Source: Candidatus Vogelbacteria bacterium CG22_combo_CG10-13_8_21_14_all_37_9 (GTDB taxonomy: Bacteria; Patescibacteriota; Minisyncoccia; Phycocordibacterales; XYD1-FULL-46-19). Taken from it: a stretch of DNA of 11,270 bases. Shown one piece after another: positions 6,056-11,270 of this stretch. A program made the translations under genes and the position numbers. Each line of letters starts with the position of its first letter. Within the stretch, counting starts at the first letter, position 1. The stretch covers positions 1 to 11,270 of the forward strand of contig PCSX01000025.1 in the NCBI GenBank assembly GCA_002772495.1. Reading direction: 5' to 3'. The notes beneath the pieces were generated by a model that had not been told where the DNA came from, did not search any database, and saw only the letters and a list, made by a program, of their open reading frames with translations.

Positions 6056-6739
6056 TGTTGCGGAGCAACAAAATGAGCGCAATTCCTTGTCGGGTAAGTT
6101 CCGACGTGCACGAATGGCGTAACGACCGGGGAACTGTCTCGAGGATTTGCTCGGTGAAAATACAGTGGGGGTGAAGATGCCCTCTACCTGCAGTTAGACG
6201 AAAAGACCCCAGAAGCTTTACTATAGCTTGATATTGAGTATACGTTTTTCCTGCGTAGCATAGATGGGAGAGATTGAAGAGACGGTTTCGGCTGTCTTGG
6301 ACTCGTCAGTGAAATACCATTCTTGAACGATGTATATTCTAATTACCACGGCAAAAACGTGGTGAGACAGTATCTGGTAGGTAGTTTTATTGGGGCGATA
6401 TCCTCCTAAAAAGTAACGGAGGAGCCTATTAAGGTTCTCTAGGCGCGAATGGAAACCGTGCCGATAGTGTAATGGCAAAAGAGAGCTTGACTGTAAGGCG
6501 TGCATGCCAAGCAGGTGCGAAAGCAGAGCATAGTGAACCGACGGCTCGTATTAGACGCGGCCGAAGATTAACGGATAAAAGGCTACTCTGGGGATAACAG
6601 GCTAGTTCCGCCCAAGCGTCCCTAGCGACGGCGGAGTTCGGCACCTCGATGTCGGCTCATCTTATCCTGGGGCTGGAGAAGGTCCCAAGGGTTTGGCTGT
6701 TCGCCAATTAAAAAGATACGCGAGCTGGGTTCAAACCGT

Positions 6740-7240
6740 TGATGCGCTGAAGCGCATTGCGATATTAATGATACGAATCTACATATGAAATAATACAAAT
6801 GAAGATTCGGCGCATGAACAGTTTGAACCCACATCGAAATTTTCGTTTATGAAATAAATGATAGAAACAACCATATTACGGCGGTTATACATAGCAATAT
6901 GTGTAAAGAAGCTGACTAATATCGGTAAAACCCGACTATACAATATAAGGGTAATACCGAGGGAAGTTTGTGAATTTTGTTGAGGAGGGTGAAAGGTGAA
7001 ATTGGGGATTAGCCGGCAGGCGGCTCCCAACACCGTCCATTTTGAAAGCCTCATGGCTTGAAAAAGACTTGGGACGCTCGCGCGTCGCACTGACTACATA
7101 TCAGATCTTTTTCCCTAATGGAGATTTCCTTCCTCTTCTCTATAAAATTCATAAACACCCGTAGAGACTAAATGTTAGCCATCCTTAATTTTTAAGGATG
7201 AAGTTATAGTCCAATCCACTTAGTAATAAGTGACAAGGTG
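6740..7240 (+). mobile_element. Group I intron at 23S position 2593, no ORF
   Basis: The flanks splice to CAAACCGT|CGTGAGACAGG, matching E. coli across U2593. The intron ends in G7240. Core elements are P4 as TCGGT (6922-6926) with ACCGA (6956-6960), P7 as GACTA (7166-7170) with TAGTC (7207-7211), and P8 as the perfect hairpin 7180-7200. Splice-site U6739 can wobble with G6759 in a small P1 whose upper stem is ATGCGC/GCGCAT. The P4-Q segment GGTAATACCGAGGGAAG and the P8/S region closely resemble those of the third intron, so the two are related. No reading frame of homing-endonuclease type was found. L2593 is the classic site of the I-CreI intron of chloroplasts. The exact 5' boundary could shift by one base. 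Confidence 0.88.
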
Positions 7241-7303
7241 CGTGAGACAGGTTGGTCTCCTATCTACTGCAGGCGTTGACAATTGAAGGGATTTGTTCCT
7301 AGT

Positions 7304-8078
7304 AAGTAATTGCTACTTTCATGAGTAATCATGATTGAAAATGCTGCTCATAACGGTGAAGCCTTCATATGATTTTGGTTTGAGAATTGTAACCCTTTCG
7401 GTCTCTGTGTTACAATTTGCTTGAGGACCAGAATCCTCTTTAAGGTAATACCGTGGGAAGTCGATCTAAAATTGAATTAGCATACATTGCCGGTTTTCTT
7501 GATGGCGATGGGAGCTTAATGCTCCAAATCAAAAAGCGGACAGATAGCCAAGTCGGTCTCCGATTTATGGCTACGATCTGTTTTTATCAAGATACTCGAC
7601 ATGGAAAAACTTTGAGTTGGATTAAAGAAGTGTTTGGGATTGGCTATCTATCCAAACGGAACGATGGTATGACCGAACTACGAATTAACGGTTTCAGACA
7701 AGTTGAGAATATTCTAACTAGTTTATTACCTTATATTCGATTTAAAAAACTTCAAGCTCAAGCTTTACAAGAAGCTTGTGAGATTCTAATTAAAACAAAG
7801 TTTAAATTGTTAAGTAAGAAGAAATTAAGAAGATTAGTAGATCTAATTTTGGTCATTCAGTCTGAAAATTATGTGACTAAAAAAAAGAAAAGCCGATCAG
7901 AATTTCTAACAATTTTAGGTTTGACCCCGTAACGACTTATCCTGAAAGATGGATAGACTTGGATAAATTGGAAAGTTGGCCAATTTGGCTGACAGATTTA
8001 TTTAGGTAAAATGCAGCCTTCCTTAAGTATTTAAGGAAGAAGGTATAGTCTACGCTCCTAGAAATAGGGGATTAAGTG
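7304..8078 (+). mobile_element. Group I intron at 23S position 2656 (sarcin-ricin loop), with I-CreI-like ORF
   Basis: The flanks splice to TTCCTAGT|ACGAGAGGACCGG, restoring the sarcin-ricin loop. The 5' exon ends in U7303 and the intron ends in G8078, both required of group I introns. P1 is a compact hairpin: TAGTAA (7300-7305) pairs with TTGCTA (7310-7315) across a GTAA loop, with U7303 wobbling to G7312. P4 is ACGGT (7353-7357) with ACCGT (7450-7454). P7 is AGACT (7955-7959) with AGTCT (8047-8051). P8 is a 9-bp hairpin at 8018-8039. P4 and P8 differ from intron 2 by paired changes. The endonuclease ORF lies between Q and R, overlapping P4 at its start. Confidence 0.9.
7453..7932 (+). CDS. 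I-CreI-like LAGLIDADG homing endonuclease in 23S intron 3
   Basis: A 159-residue protein, near the 163 residues of I-CreI. The motif YIAGFLDGDGS is at residues 11-21, with D19 matching the catalytic Asp20 of I-CreI. The next strand, LMLQIKKR, corresponds to IIAQIKPN. The middle FGIGYLSKRNDG corresponds to IGVGYVRDRGS. LLPYIRFKKLQAQALQEA corresponds to LQPFLKLKQKQANLVLKI. The single motif implies a homodimer that makes a double-strand break in a pseudo-palindromic 23S site. Start choice: an in-frame TAA at 7441 and the N-terminal position of the motif leave GTG at 7453 as the only sensible start, with an AAGG Shine-Dalgarno 7 nt before it. The start codon overlaps the 3' strand of intron P4. 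Natural I-CreI sits in the L2593 intron, not here. Confidence 0.93.
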   Translation: MGSRSKIELAYIAGFLDGDGSLMLQIKKRTDSQVGLRFMATICFYQDTRHGKTLSWIKEVFGIGYLSKRNDGMTELRINGFRQVENILTSLLPYIRFKKLQAQALQEACEILIKTKFKLLSKKKLRRLVDLILVIQSENYVTKKKKSRSEFLTILGLTP

Positions 8079-8299
8079 ACGAGAGGACCGGAATGAACTG
8101 ACCTCTGGTCTGAGAGCTGTCGTGCCAACGGCACCGCTCTGTAGCTAAGTCGGGAAAGGATAACCTCTGAAAGCATCTAAGAGGGAAACCCACCCTAAGA
8201 TTAATTGTCATTATGAGACTCCTAAGAGATGATTAGGTTGATAGGCTCTAGGTGTAAGCTCAGTAATGAGTTAAGCCGTGGAGTACTAATTAGTCCATT

Positions 8300-8319
8300 C
8301 CTATTAGGAAATTTGTAAA
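8300..8319 (+). other. 3' half of the 23S processing stem
   Basis: CCTATTAGGAAATTTGTAAA is the exact reverse complement of 2885-2904. It covers the 3' end of mature 23S and the first bases of the spacer before the tRNA gene. Confidence 0.9.
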
Positions 8320-8347
8320 CCATTTATTTTTTACTTTTGTTTTCGGC

Positions 8348-8422
8348 GAGGGTGTAGCTCAATGGTAGAGTACTCTGTCTTTTTGAAGAGATGTATAGGT
8401 TCGATTCCTGTCATCCTCGCCA
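8348..8422 (+). tRNA. tRNA gene between 23S and 5S, isotype uncertain (possibly Lys-UUU)
   Basis: The cloverleaf body is clear. The acceptor is GAGGGTG/CATCCTC (8348-8354, 8412-8418), followed by discriminator G and encoded CCA. U8 and A9 are at 8355-8356. The D arm is GCTC-AATGGTA-GAGT. The T arm is ATAGG-TTCGATT-CCTGT. The anticodon arm is irregular. CTCT (8373-8376) pairs with AGAG (8387-8390), leaving GTCTTTTTGA at the apex. If G8377 is bulged, U8378-A8386 completes a 5-bp stem with a 7-nt loop CTTTTTG and anticodon UUU, but then U37 and G38 are unusual. The body and G73 recall tRNA-Trp more than tRNA-Lys. It may be a functional divergent tRNA or a decaying copy. Confidence 0.8.
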
Positions 8423-8471
8423 AATATTTATTTTAGAAGTTTACCCGATAGGGAAATTAAAAATTGAGTTT

Positions 8472-8586
8472 TCTGTGTTGGTGATTTAACGCGGTGGTCA
8501 CACCTGGCTCCATTCCGAACCCAGAAGTTAAGCACCGTAGTACCGATGGTACTCGTAAGGGGAGAGTAGGTAATCGCCAGCACAGA
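8472..8586 (+). rRNA. rrf: 5S ribosomal RNA
   Basis: About 115 nt with the conserved 5S core: ACGCGGTGGTCACACCTG, then CCATTCCGAACCCAGAAGTTAAGC, then ACCGATGGTACT and GGGAGAGTAGG. Helix I is closed by TCTGTGTTGG at the 5' end and CCAGCACAGA at the 3' end, with one G-U pair. It lies 163 nt after the 23S end with a tRNA in between and shares the 23S promoter. The mature ends follow from helix I. Confidence 0.95.
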
Positions 8587-8604
8587 GTATTTAATTTCTA
8601 TTGT

Positions 8605-8651
8605 GGTATTTTGATGAAATAATACCTTATTCGCAAAACTAAGGTTTTTTT
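8605..8651 (+). terminator. Terminator of the rRNA unit, with overlapping alternative hairpin
   Basis: ACCTTA (8624-8629) and TAAGGT (8640-8645) around a 10-nt loop, followed by seven Ts, form an intrinsic terminator 54 nt after 5S. Its left arm overlaps a second possible hairpin, GGTATT (8605-8610) with AATACC (8621-8626), so the two compete. The stem is short and AT-rich, so termination may be incomplete. Confidence 0.7.
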
Positions 8652-8659
8652 GCTATGCT
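8630..8659 (+). promoter_or_regulatory. Possible promoter embedded in the terminator
   Basis: TTCGCA (8630-8635), 18 nt, TATGCT (8654-8659). The -10 ends 7 nt before the ATG at 8667, the same leaderless spacing as at 946-961. Each hexamer is only a partial match, so this is tentative. If real, the upstream in-frame ATG at 8655 lies inside the -10 and cannot be used from this transcript. Confidence 0.4.
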
Positions 8660-8666
8660 TTATTTA

Positions 8667-9446
8667 ATGTCTAATTGGCGCACTAAACGACAACTTTCAT
8701 ATTTAAGTGTTGTTTTGATAATAATCTTAATTTTAGCTTTGGGCTCTTATTGGTATTGGCATCCTCAACCAACTTGTTTTGATGGTCAAAAAAATGGCAC
8801 TGAAACTGGTGTTGATTGTGGTGGTTCATGCCAAAAGGCTTGTCTAAATAAAACTTTAAGTTTAAAAGTTATCTGGACTAGAGTTTTAGAATCTGGTGAT
8901 GGTCGTTACGATGTAGCTTCGATGATTGAAAACTTTAATGCCGACGTGGGGTTAAAAGAAATTACTTATCTTTTGAGAATTTATGACTCTCAAGGAGCTT
9001 TAATTACATCTAAAACTGGTTTAACGTATGTTAATCCTCGGGAAAAATTCGTTATTTTTGAACCTGGATTAGTGACTGATAAACGACTGGCGCGCTCTGC
9101 TACCCTGGAAATTATGAGTCAATCTGATTGGCTTAAAACCCCTGCTCTTTCGGCCACTGTGGTCTTAGAGCGAGTGATTGAGCCAGTTAATTTTACGACT
9201 GATGCTGTTCCTCGACTTCATTATCGTTTAATTAATAATTCTTTAGAACCTCTATCTGATTTAGCTGTGGCTATTATTTTAAATGACGATAAACAAAATG
9301 CTTACGCTGGGAGTAAGACTTTAGTGGAGTCTTTAGCTAAGGGTGAGATTCGGGATTTGTATTTTACTTGGCCGACTCCGCTTAGTCGTAATCCAGCTAG
9401 TATTGATACTTATTGGCGTTTTAATGGTTTTAGCCACAACCCTTAG
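8667..9446 (+). CDS. Membrane-anchored exported protein with C-x-D-G...D-C-G-G-x-C motif
   Basis: A 259-residue protein counted from the ATG at 8667; an in-frame ATG at 8655 would add four residues. One hydrophobic helix at residues ~13-31 (VVLIIILILALGSYWYW) follows a basic N-terminus and should act as an uncleaved signal anchor, leaving the rest outside. Just after it lies a Cys cluster, CFDGQKNGTETGVDCGGSC, then KAC, at residues ~37-60. This C-x-D-G-x-x-N-G-x-E-x-G-x-D-C-G-G-x-C module recurs in surface proteins of diverse microbes and probably forms disulfides or binds a metal. The remaining ~200 residues look like a beta-rich fold with no family I recognise. The gene ends 9 nt before rodA, so the two are likely co-transcribed, which hints at an envelope-related role. 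Confidence 0.8.
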   Translation: MSNWRTKRQLSYLSVVLIIILILALGSYWYWHPQPTCFDGQKNGTETGVDCGGSCQKACLNKTLSLKVIWTRVLESGDGRYDVASMIENFNADVGLKEITYLLRIYDSQGALITSKTGLTYVNPREKFVIFEPGLVTDKRLARSATLEIMSQSDWLKTPALSATVVLERVIEPVNFTTDAVPRLHYRLINNSLEPLSDLAVAIILNDDKQNAYAGSKTLVESLAKGEIRDLYFTWPTPLSRNPASIDTYWRFNGFSHNP

Positions 9447-9455
9447 TTAAAATCT

Positions 9456-10586
9456 ATGATTGAAATATTTCGTAAATACCTCGATCTGGACTGGGTGCTA
9501 TTTTTAGCGACTCTACCACTTTTAGCTTTTGGTCTGGTGACCATGAGTTCATTTACGGCCGATCAATATCATTTTGATCGACAGTTAATTTGGATTGCTA
9601 TTTCTTTAGCTGTTTTTTTGCTATGTAGTTTTGTTGATTGGCGTTTTTTACGTCGGAGTGGAATGATCGCCAGTCTTTATTTAATTTTTATTGTTGTTTT
9701 ATCTAGTTTATTTGTTTTAGGAACGGTCGCTAAGGGGGCTAAAAGTTGGTTTATGATTGGCGGAGCCGGAGTAGAACCAGCTGATTTTATGCGCATTGTT
9801 ATGATTGCCATGTTGGCCAAATATTTTTCTCGTCGTCACGTGGAGATTGCACACATTCGACATATTATTGTTTCGGGTCTTTATGCTCTCGTGCCCTTTA
9901 TCTTAATTTTACTTCAACCAGATTTTGGTTCGGCCATTATTATTTTCTTTATTTGGCTTGGTCTGATTATGGTCTCAGGAGTGTCAAAAAAACATCTTTT
10001 TGCTGTGGTCGCTATTGGTGTCCTCTCTTTTTCTTTAGCTTGGTTATTTGTTTTTCAACCTTATCAAAAAGATCGAATTAAAACCTTTATTCATCCGTTA
10101 GCTGATGTTCGAGGAGCTGGTTACAATGCTTTTCAATCAACGATTGCAGTTGGTTCGGGTCAATTTTTTGGTAAAGGAGTTGGTTATGGCACTCAGTCAA
10201 GATTAAAATTTTTACCAGAGTATCAAACTGATTTTATTTTTGCTGCTTTTGCTGAAGAGTGGGGTTTTTTCGGTGTGATTTTAGTCATTCTTTTATTTGG
10301 TCTAATTATTTGGCGTTTATTTGCCAATGCTTTTTTGGCAGCTAGTAATTTTGAAACTTTATTTTCAGTCGGAGTAGCGATCTATATCATGAGTCACTTT
10401 ATTATTCACGTCGGAATGAATATCGGACTCTTGCCAGTGACCGGTCTACCGCTACCTTTTATGAGTTATGGTGGATCCCATTTATTAACAGAGTTTATTG
10501 GTTTGGGGATAGTCAGTGGGATGCGCCGGTATTCGCTAGTTTTTCATCGAGAAGATGTTCATAATGAGTTTGTGGGGCCACAATAA
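9456..10586 (+). CDS. rodA: RodA/FtsW (SEDS) peptidoglycan glycosyltransferase
   Basis: A 376-residue inner-membrane protein with about ten hydrophobic segments, matching RodA length (~370). SEDS proteins polymerise lipid II into glycan strands together with a class B penicillin-binding protein. Signature motifs occur in order: KGAKSWFMIG and EPADFMRI (residues ~93-114), QPDFGSA (154-160), then IAVGSGQFFGKGVGYGTQSR and FLPEYQTDFIFAAFAEEWGF. D259 in the latter is the conserved catalytic aspartate (D262 in E. coli RodA). The C-terminal GMNIGLLPVTGLPLPFMSYGG is also diagnostic. Pro/Ala/Asp in EPADF replaces the more common QPSEF. The GTQSxLxFLPExxTDFIF wording favours RodA (elongation) over FtsW (division). 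The start is the ATG 9 nt after the upstream stop, without a clear Shine-Dalgarno. No terminator follows. Confidence 0.94.
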   Translation: MIEIFRKYLDLDWVLFLATLPLLAFGLVTMSSFTADQYHFDRQLIWIAISLAVFLLCSFVDWRFLRRSGMIASLYLIFIVVLSSLFVLGTVAKGAKSWFMIGGAGVEPADFMRIVMIAMLAKYFSRRHVEIAHIRHIIVSGLYALVPFILILLQPDFGSAIIIFFIWLGLIMVSGVSKKHLFAVVAIGVLSFSLAWLFVFQPYQKDRIKTFIHPLADVRGAGYNAFQSTIAVGSGQFFGKGVGYGTQSRLKFLPEYQTDFIFAAFAEEWGFFGVILVILLFGLIIWRLFANAFLAASNFETLFSVGVAIYIMSHFIIHVGMNIGLLPVTGLPLPFMSYGGSHLLTEFIGLGIVSGMRRYSLVFHREDVHNEFVGPQ

Positions 10587-10590
10587 ACAA

Positions 10591-10699
10591 CGCGGACTTT
10601 CGCGGACTAGACGCGGACTAGACGCGGACTTTCGCAGATAAAACGCGGATTCACCCTGTGGAGTAGCTTGCTATACTCCACACAGGGTAAACGCGGATC
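10591..10699 (+). repeat. GCGGA short-repeat cluster with embedded hairpin
   Basis: CGCGGACT occurs at 10591, 10601, 10612 and 10623, a CGCAGAT variant at 10633, CGCGGAT at 10644 and CGCGGATC at 10692, with a period of 10-11 nt in the first part. Between the last two units lies a hairpin (10653-10688): ACCCTGTG pairs with CACAGGGT, and GAGTA pairs with TACTC after a 2-nt bulge. No T-run follows it. The unit is the reverse complement of the repeats inside intron 1. There is no gene in 10587-10783. Confidence 0.8.
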
Positions 10700-10708
10700 T
10701 GCTTTATA

Positions 10709-10738
10709 TTGCCAAGAGTGGTCAGGGGGGGGTAGAAT
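10709..10738 (+). promoter_or_regulatory. Candidate promoter for the cysteine-repeat protein gene
   Basis: TTGCCA (10709-10714), 18 nt, TAGAAT (10733-10738). Both hexamers differ from consensus at one or two positions. The spacer ends in a run of eight Gs (10725-10732). The predicted leader would be about 40 nt. Confidence 0.5.
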
Positions 10739-10783
10739 GGGTATATTAGAAATTAAATAGGTAAAAATTAAGTAATAATAATT

Positions 10784-11270
10784 ATGAAAAAATATACAAT
10801 CTTAACCGTCATGATAATCGTTTTATTGATAATCGTCGGTGGAACTTATTATTATTCACAAAACAAAAATAATAATTTCAAAATAAGTGACAAGATTCTA
10901 GTTAATAACTTTGACAGCAGTAAAACAGAAGAAAAACAAAATACTGGTTCCGTCACGTCTTTAATAGAAAGTAATATTCAACAATGTAATGATGTCAGAG
11001 ATTTGCAAGCTCGTTACAAATGCTATGTTGACTTGGCTGTGATAAAAGGGGCTCAGATTTGTGAGTATAGTCCTGTAAAACAATCTTGTTATGAACAGTT
11101 AGCAATTCAGAAGAATGATTACACTATTTGCGAGTATAGTCCTGCAAAAAGATCTTGTTATGGAAAATTAGCAATTCAGAAGAAGGATTATACTATTTGT
11201 CAAGTGATGAATGATTCTGATTATAATAAAGATGCTTGTATGTTTGAGGTTATGTTTGAATTCGATACTT
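10784..11270 (+). CDS. Exported cysteine-repeat protein, 3' end outside window
   Basis: The frame is open from the ATG at 10784 to the end of the window (162 residues seen). A basic MKKY start and a hydrophobic helix (ILTVMIIVLLIIVGGTYYY, residues ~6-24) form a signal anchor, followed by a polar linker to about residue 60. From residue ~68 the protein is built of units of the type C-Y-x-x-L-A-I-x-K-x-x-x-x-I-C. Two are nearly identical 23-residue copies (ICEYSPVKQSCYEQLAIQK and ICEYSPAKRSCYGKLAIQK), with a more divergent unit on each side. The even cysteine spacing suggests stacked disulfide-linked helical hairpins outside the cell. The family is not recognised. The start is supported by the hydrophobic N-terminus and a candidate promoter ~45 nt upstream; no Shine-Dalgarno is seen. 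Confidence 0.8.
   Translation, partial: MKKYTILTVMIIVLLIIVGGTYYYSQNKNNNFKISDKILVNNFDSSKTEEKQNTGSVTSLIESNIQQCNDVRDLQARYKCYVDLAVIKGAQICEYSPVKQSCYEQLAIQKNDYTICEYSPAKRSCYGKLAIQKKDYTICQVMNDSDYNKDACMFEVMFEFDT
11057..11194 (+). repeat. 69-bp tandem duplication inside the cysteine-repeat gene
   Basis: The units 11057-11125 and 11126-11194 are the same length (69 bp, 23 codons) and nearly identical, sharing GAGTATAGTCCTG and TTAGCAATTCAGAAGAA. Differences include silent changes, for example TGT to TGC. This is a recent in-frame duplication. Confidence 0.9.

Larger units (their letters stand above)
5232..6075 (+). mobile_element. Group I intron at 23S position 1931, with LAGLIDADG ORF
   Basis: The flanks splice to CCTAAGGT|AGCGCAATTCCTTGTCGGG, matching E. 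coli across U1931. The last intron base is G6075, as expected for a group I 3' splice site. P1 is visible: exon AATCGTCC (5218-5225) pairs with intron bases 5270-5277. The pairing continues through 5226-5228, and splice-site U5231 forms the expected wobble with G5264. P7 can form from GACTA (5898-5902) and TAGTC (5938-5942), the latter in AAGATATAGTCC, a classic S element. P8 is TCACC/GGTGA (5913-5917, 5926-5930). L1931 is a known bacterial intron site, for example in Thermotoga. P1 uses bases from the 3' side of H69, so H69 cannot fold fully in the precursor. The endonuclease ORF ends inside P7/R. Confidence 0.93.

Noticed and set aside
6740..7240. Decayed endonuclease gene in intron 2
   Set aside because: I looked for LAGLIDADG-like residues in all three + frames and saw none; the intron appears simply ORF-less.
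8345..8422. tRNA with acceptor GGCGAGG/CCTCGCC and no CCA
   Set aside because: That register puts G at position 8 and misplaces the D arm. The GAGGGTG/CATCCTC register gives U8, A9, a proper D arm and an encoded CCA.
10653..10688. Terminator after rodA
   Set aside because: The hairpin is stable but is followed by AAACGCGG, not a T-run, and is part of the repeat cluster.
10591..10699. CRISPR-like array
   Set aside because: Units are only about 8 nt with 2-3-nt gaps, no unique spacers and no cas genes; it is a simple repeat.

Overview
The window reads as a piece of an AT-rich genome from the candidate phyla radiation (Patescibacteria). This is inferred from several traits: a 23S rRNA gene interrupted by group I introns, an rRNA transcription unit with no 16S gene next to it, compact genes mostly lacking Shine-Dalgarno sequences, and small membrane proteins of a kind common in that group. 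No species can be named from the sequence alone.

Positions 1-2461 hold ordinary genes on the + strand. These are the 3' part of rplJ (L10), rplL (L7/L12) closed by a strong terminator, a winged-helix regulator fused to a degenerate nucleotidyltransferase-like domain that is read from a near-consensus promoter as a probable leaderless mRNA, and a membrane protein related to the transmembrane part of MscS channels, closed by a second strong terminator.

Positions 2490-8651 form an rRNA unit with its own promoter (TTGACT-17-TATAAT). The leader contains a terminator-like hairpin that competes with an upstream stem, and then a 22-bp inverted repeat. The 23S gene follows, bounded by a perfect 20-bp processing stem. 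It carries three group I introns, placed by comparison with E. coli after U1931, U2593 and U2656 (844, 501 and 775 nt). The exons between them are 664 and 63 nt, against 662 and 63 nt in E. coli. The first and third introns encode LAGLIDADG homing endonucleases; the second has no ORF. The third interrupts the sarcin-ricin loop, and its enzyme resembles I-CreI, whose usual home is the L2593 site. The 23S RNA also carries three expansions of about 100 nt. Two of them, near helices 25 and 63, are copies of one 96-nt element with GC-rich inverted ends. A tRNA gene with an irregular anticodon arm and the 5S gene follow, then a terminator.

Positions 8652-11270 hold a membrane-anchored exported protein with a C-x-D-G...D-C-G-G-x-C motif, a RodA/FtsW-type peptidoglycan glycosyltransferase 9 nt after it, a cluster of ~10-nt GCGGA repeats (also present inside intron 1 in the other orientation), and the start of a cysteine-repeat exported protein that runs off the window.

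The striking content is the 23S locus. Before the ribosome can have an intact H69 flank, peptidyl-transferase-proximal H93 and factor-binding sarcin-ricin loop, three self-splicing elements must be removed, two of which carry their own mobility genes.
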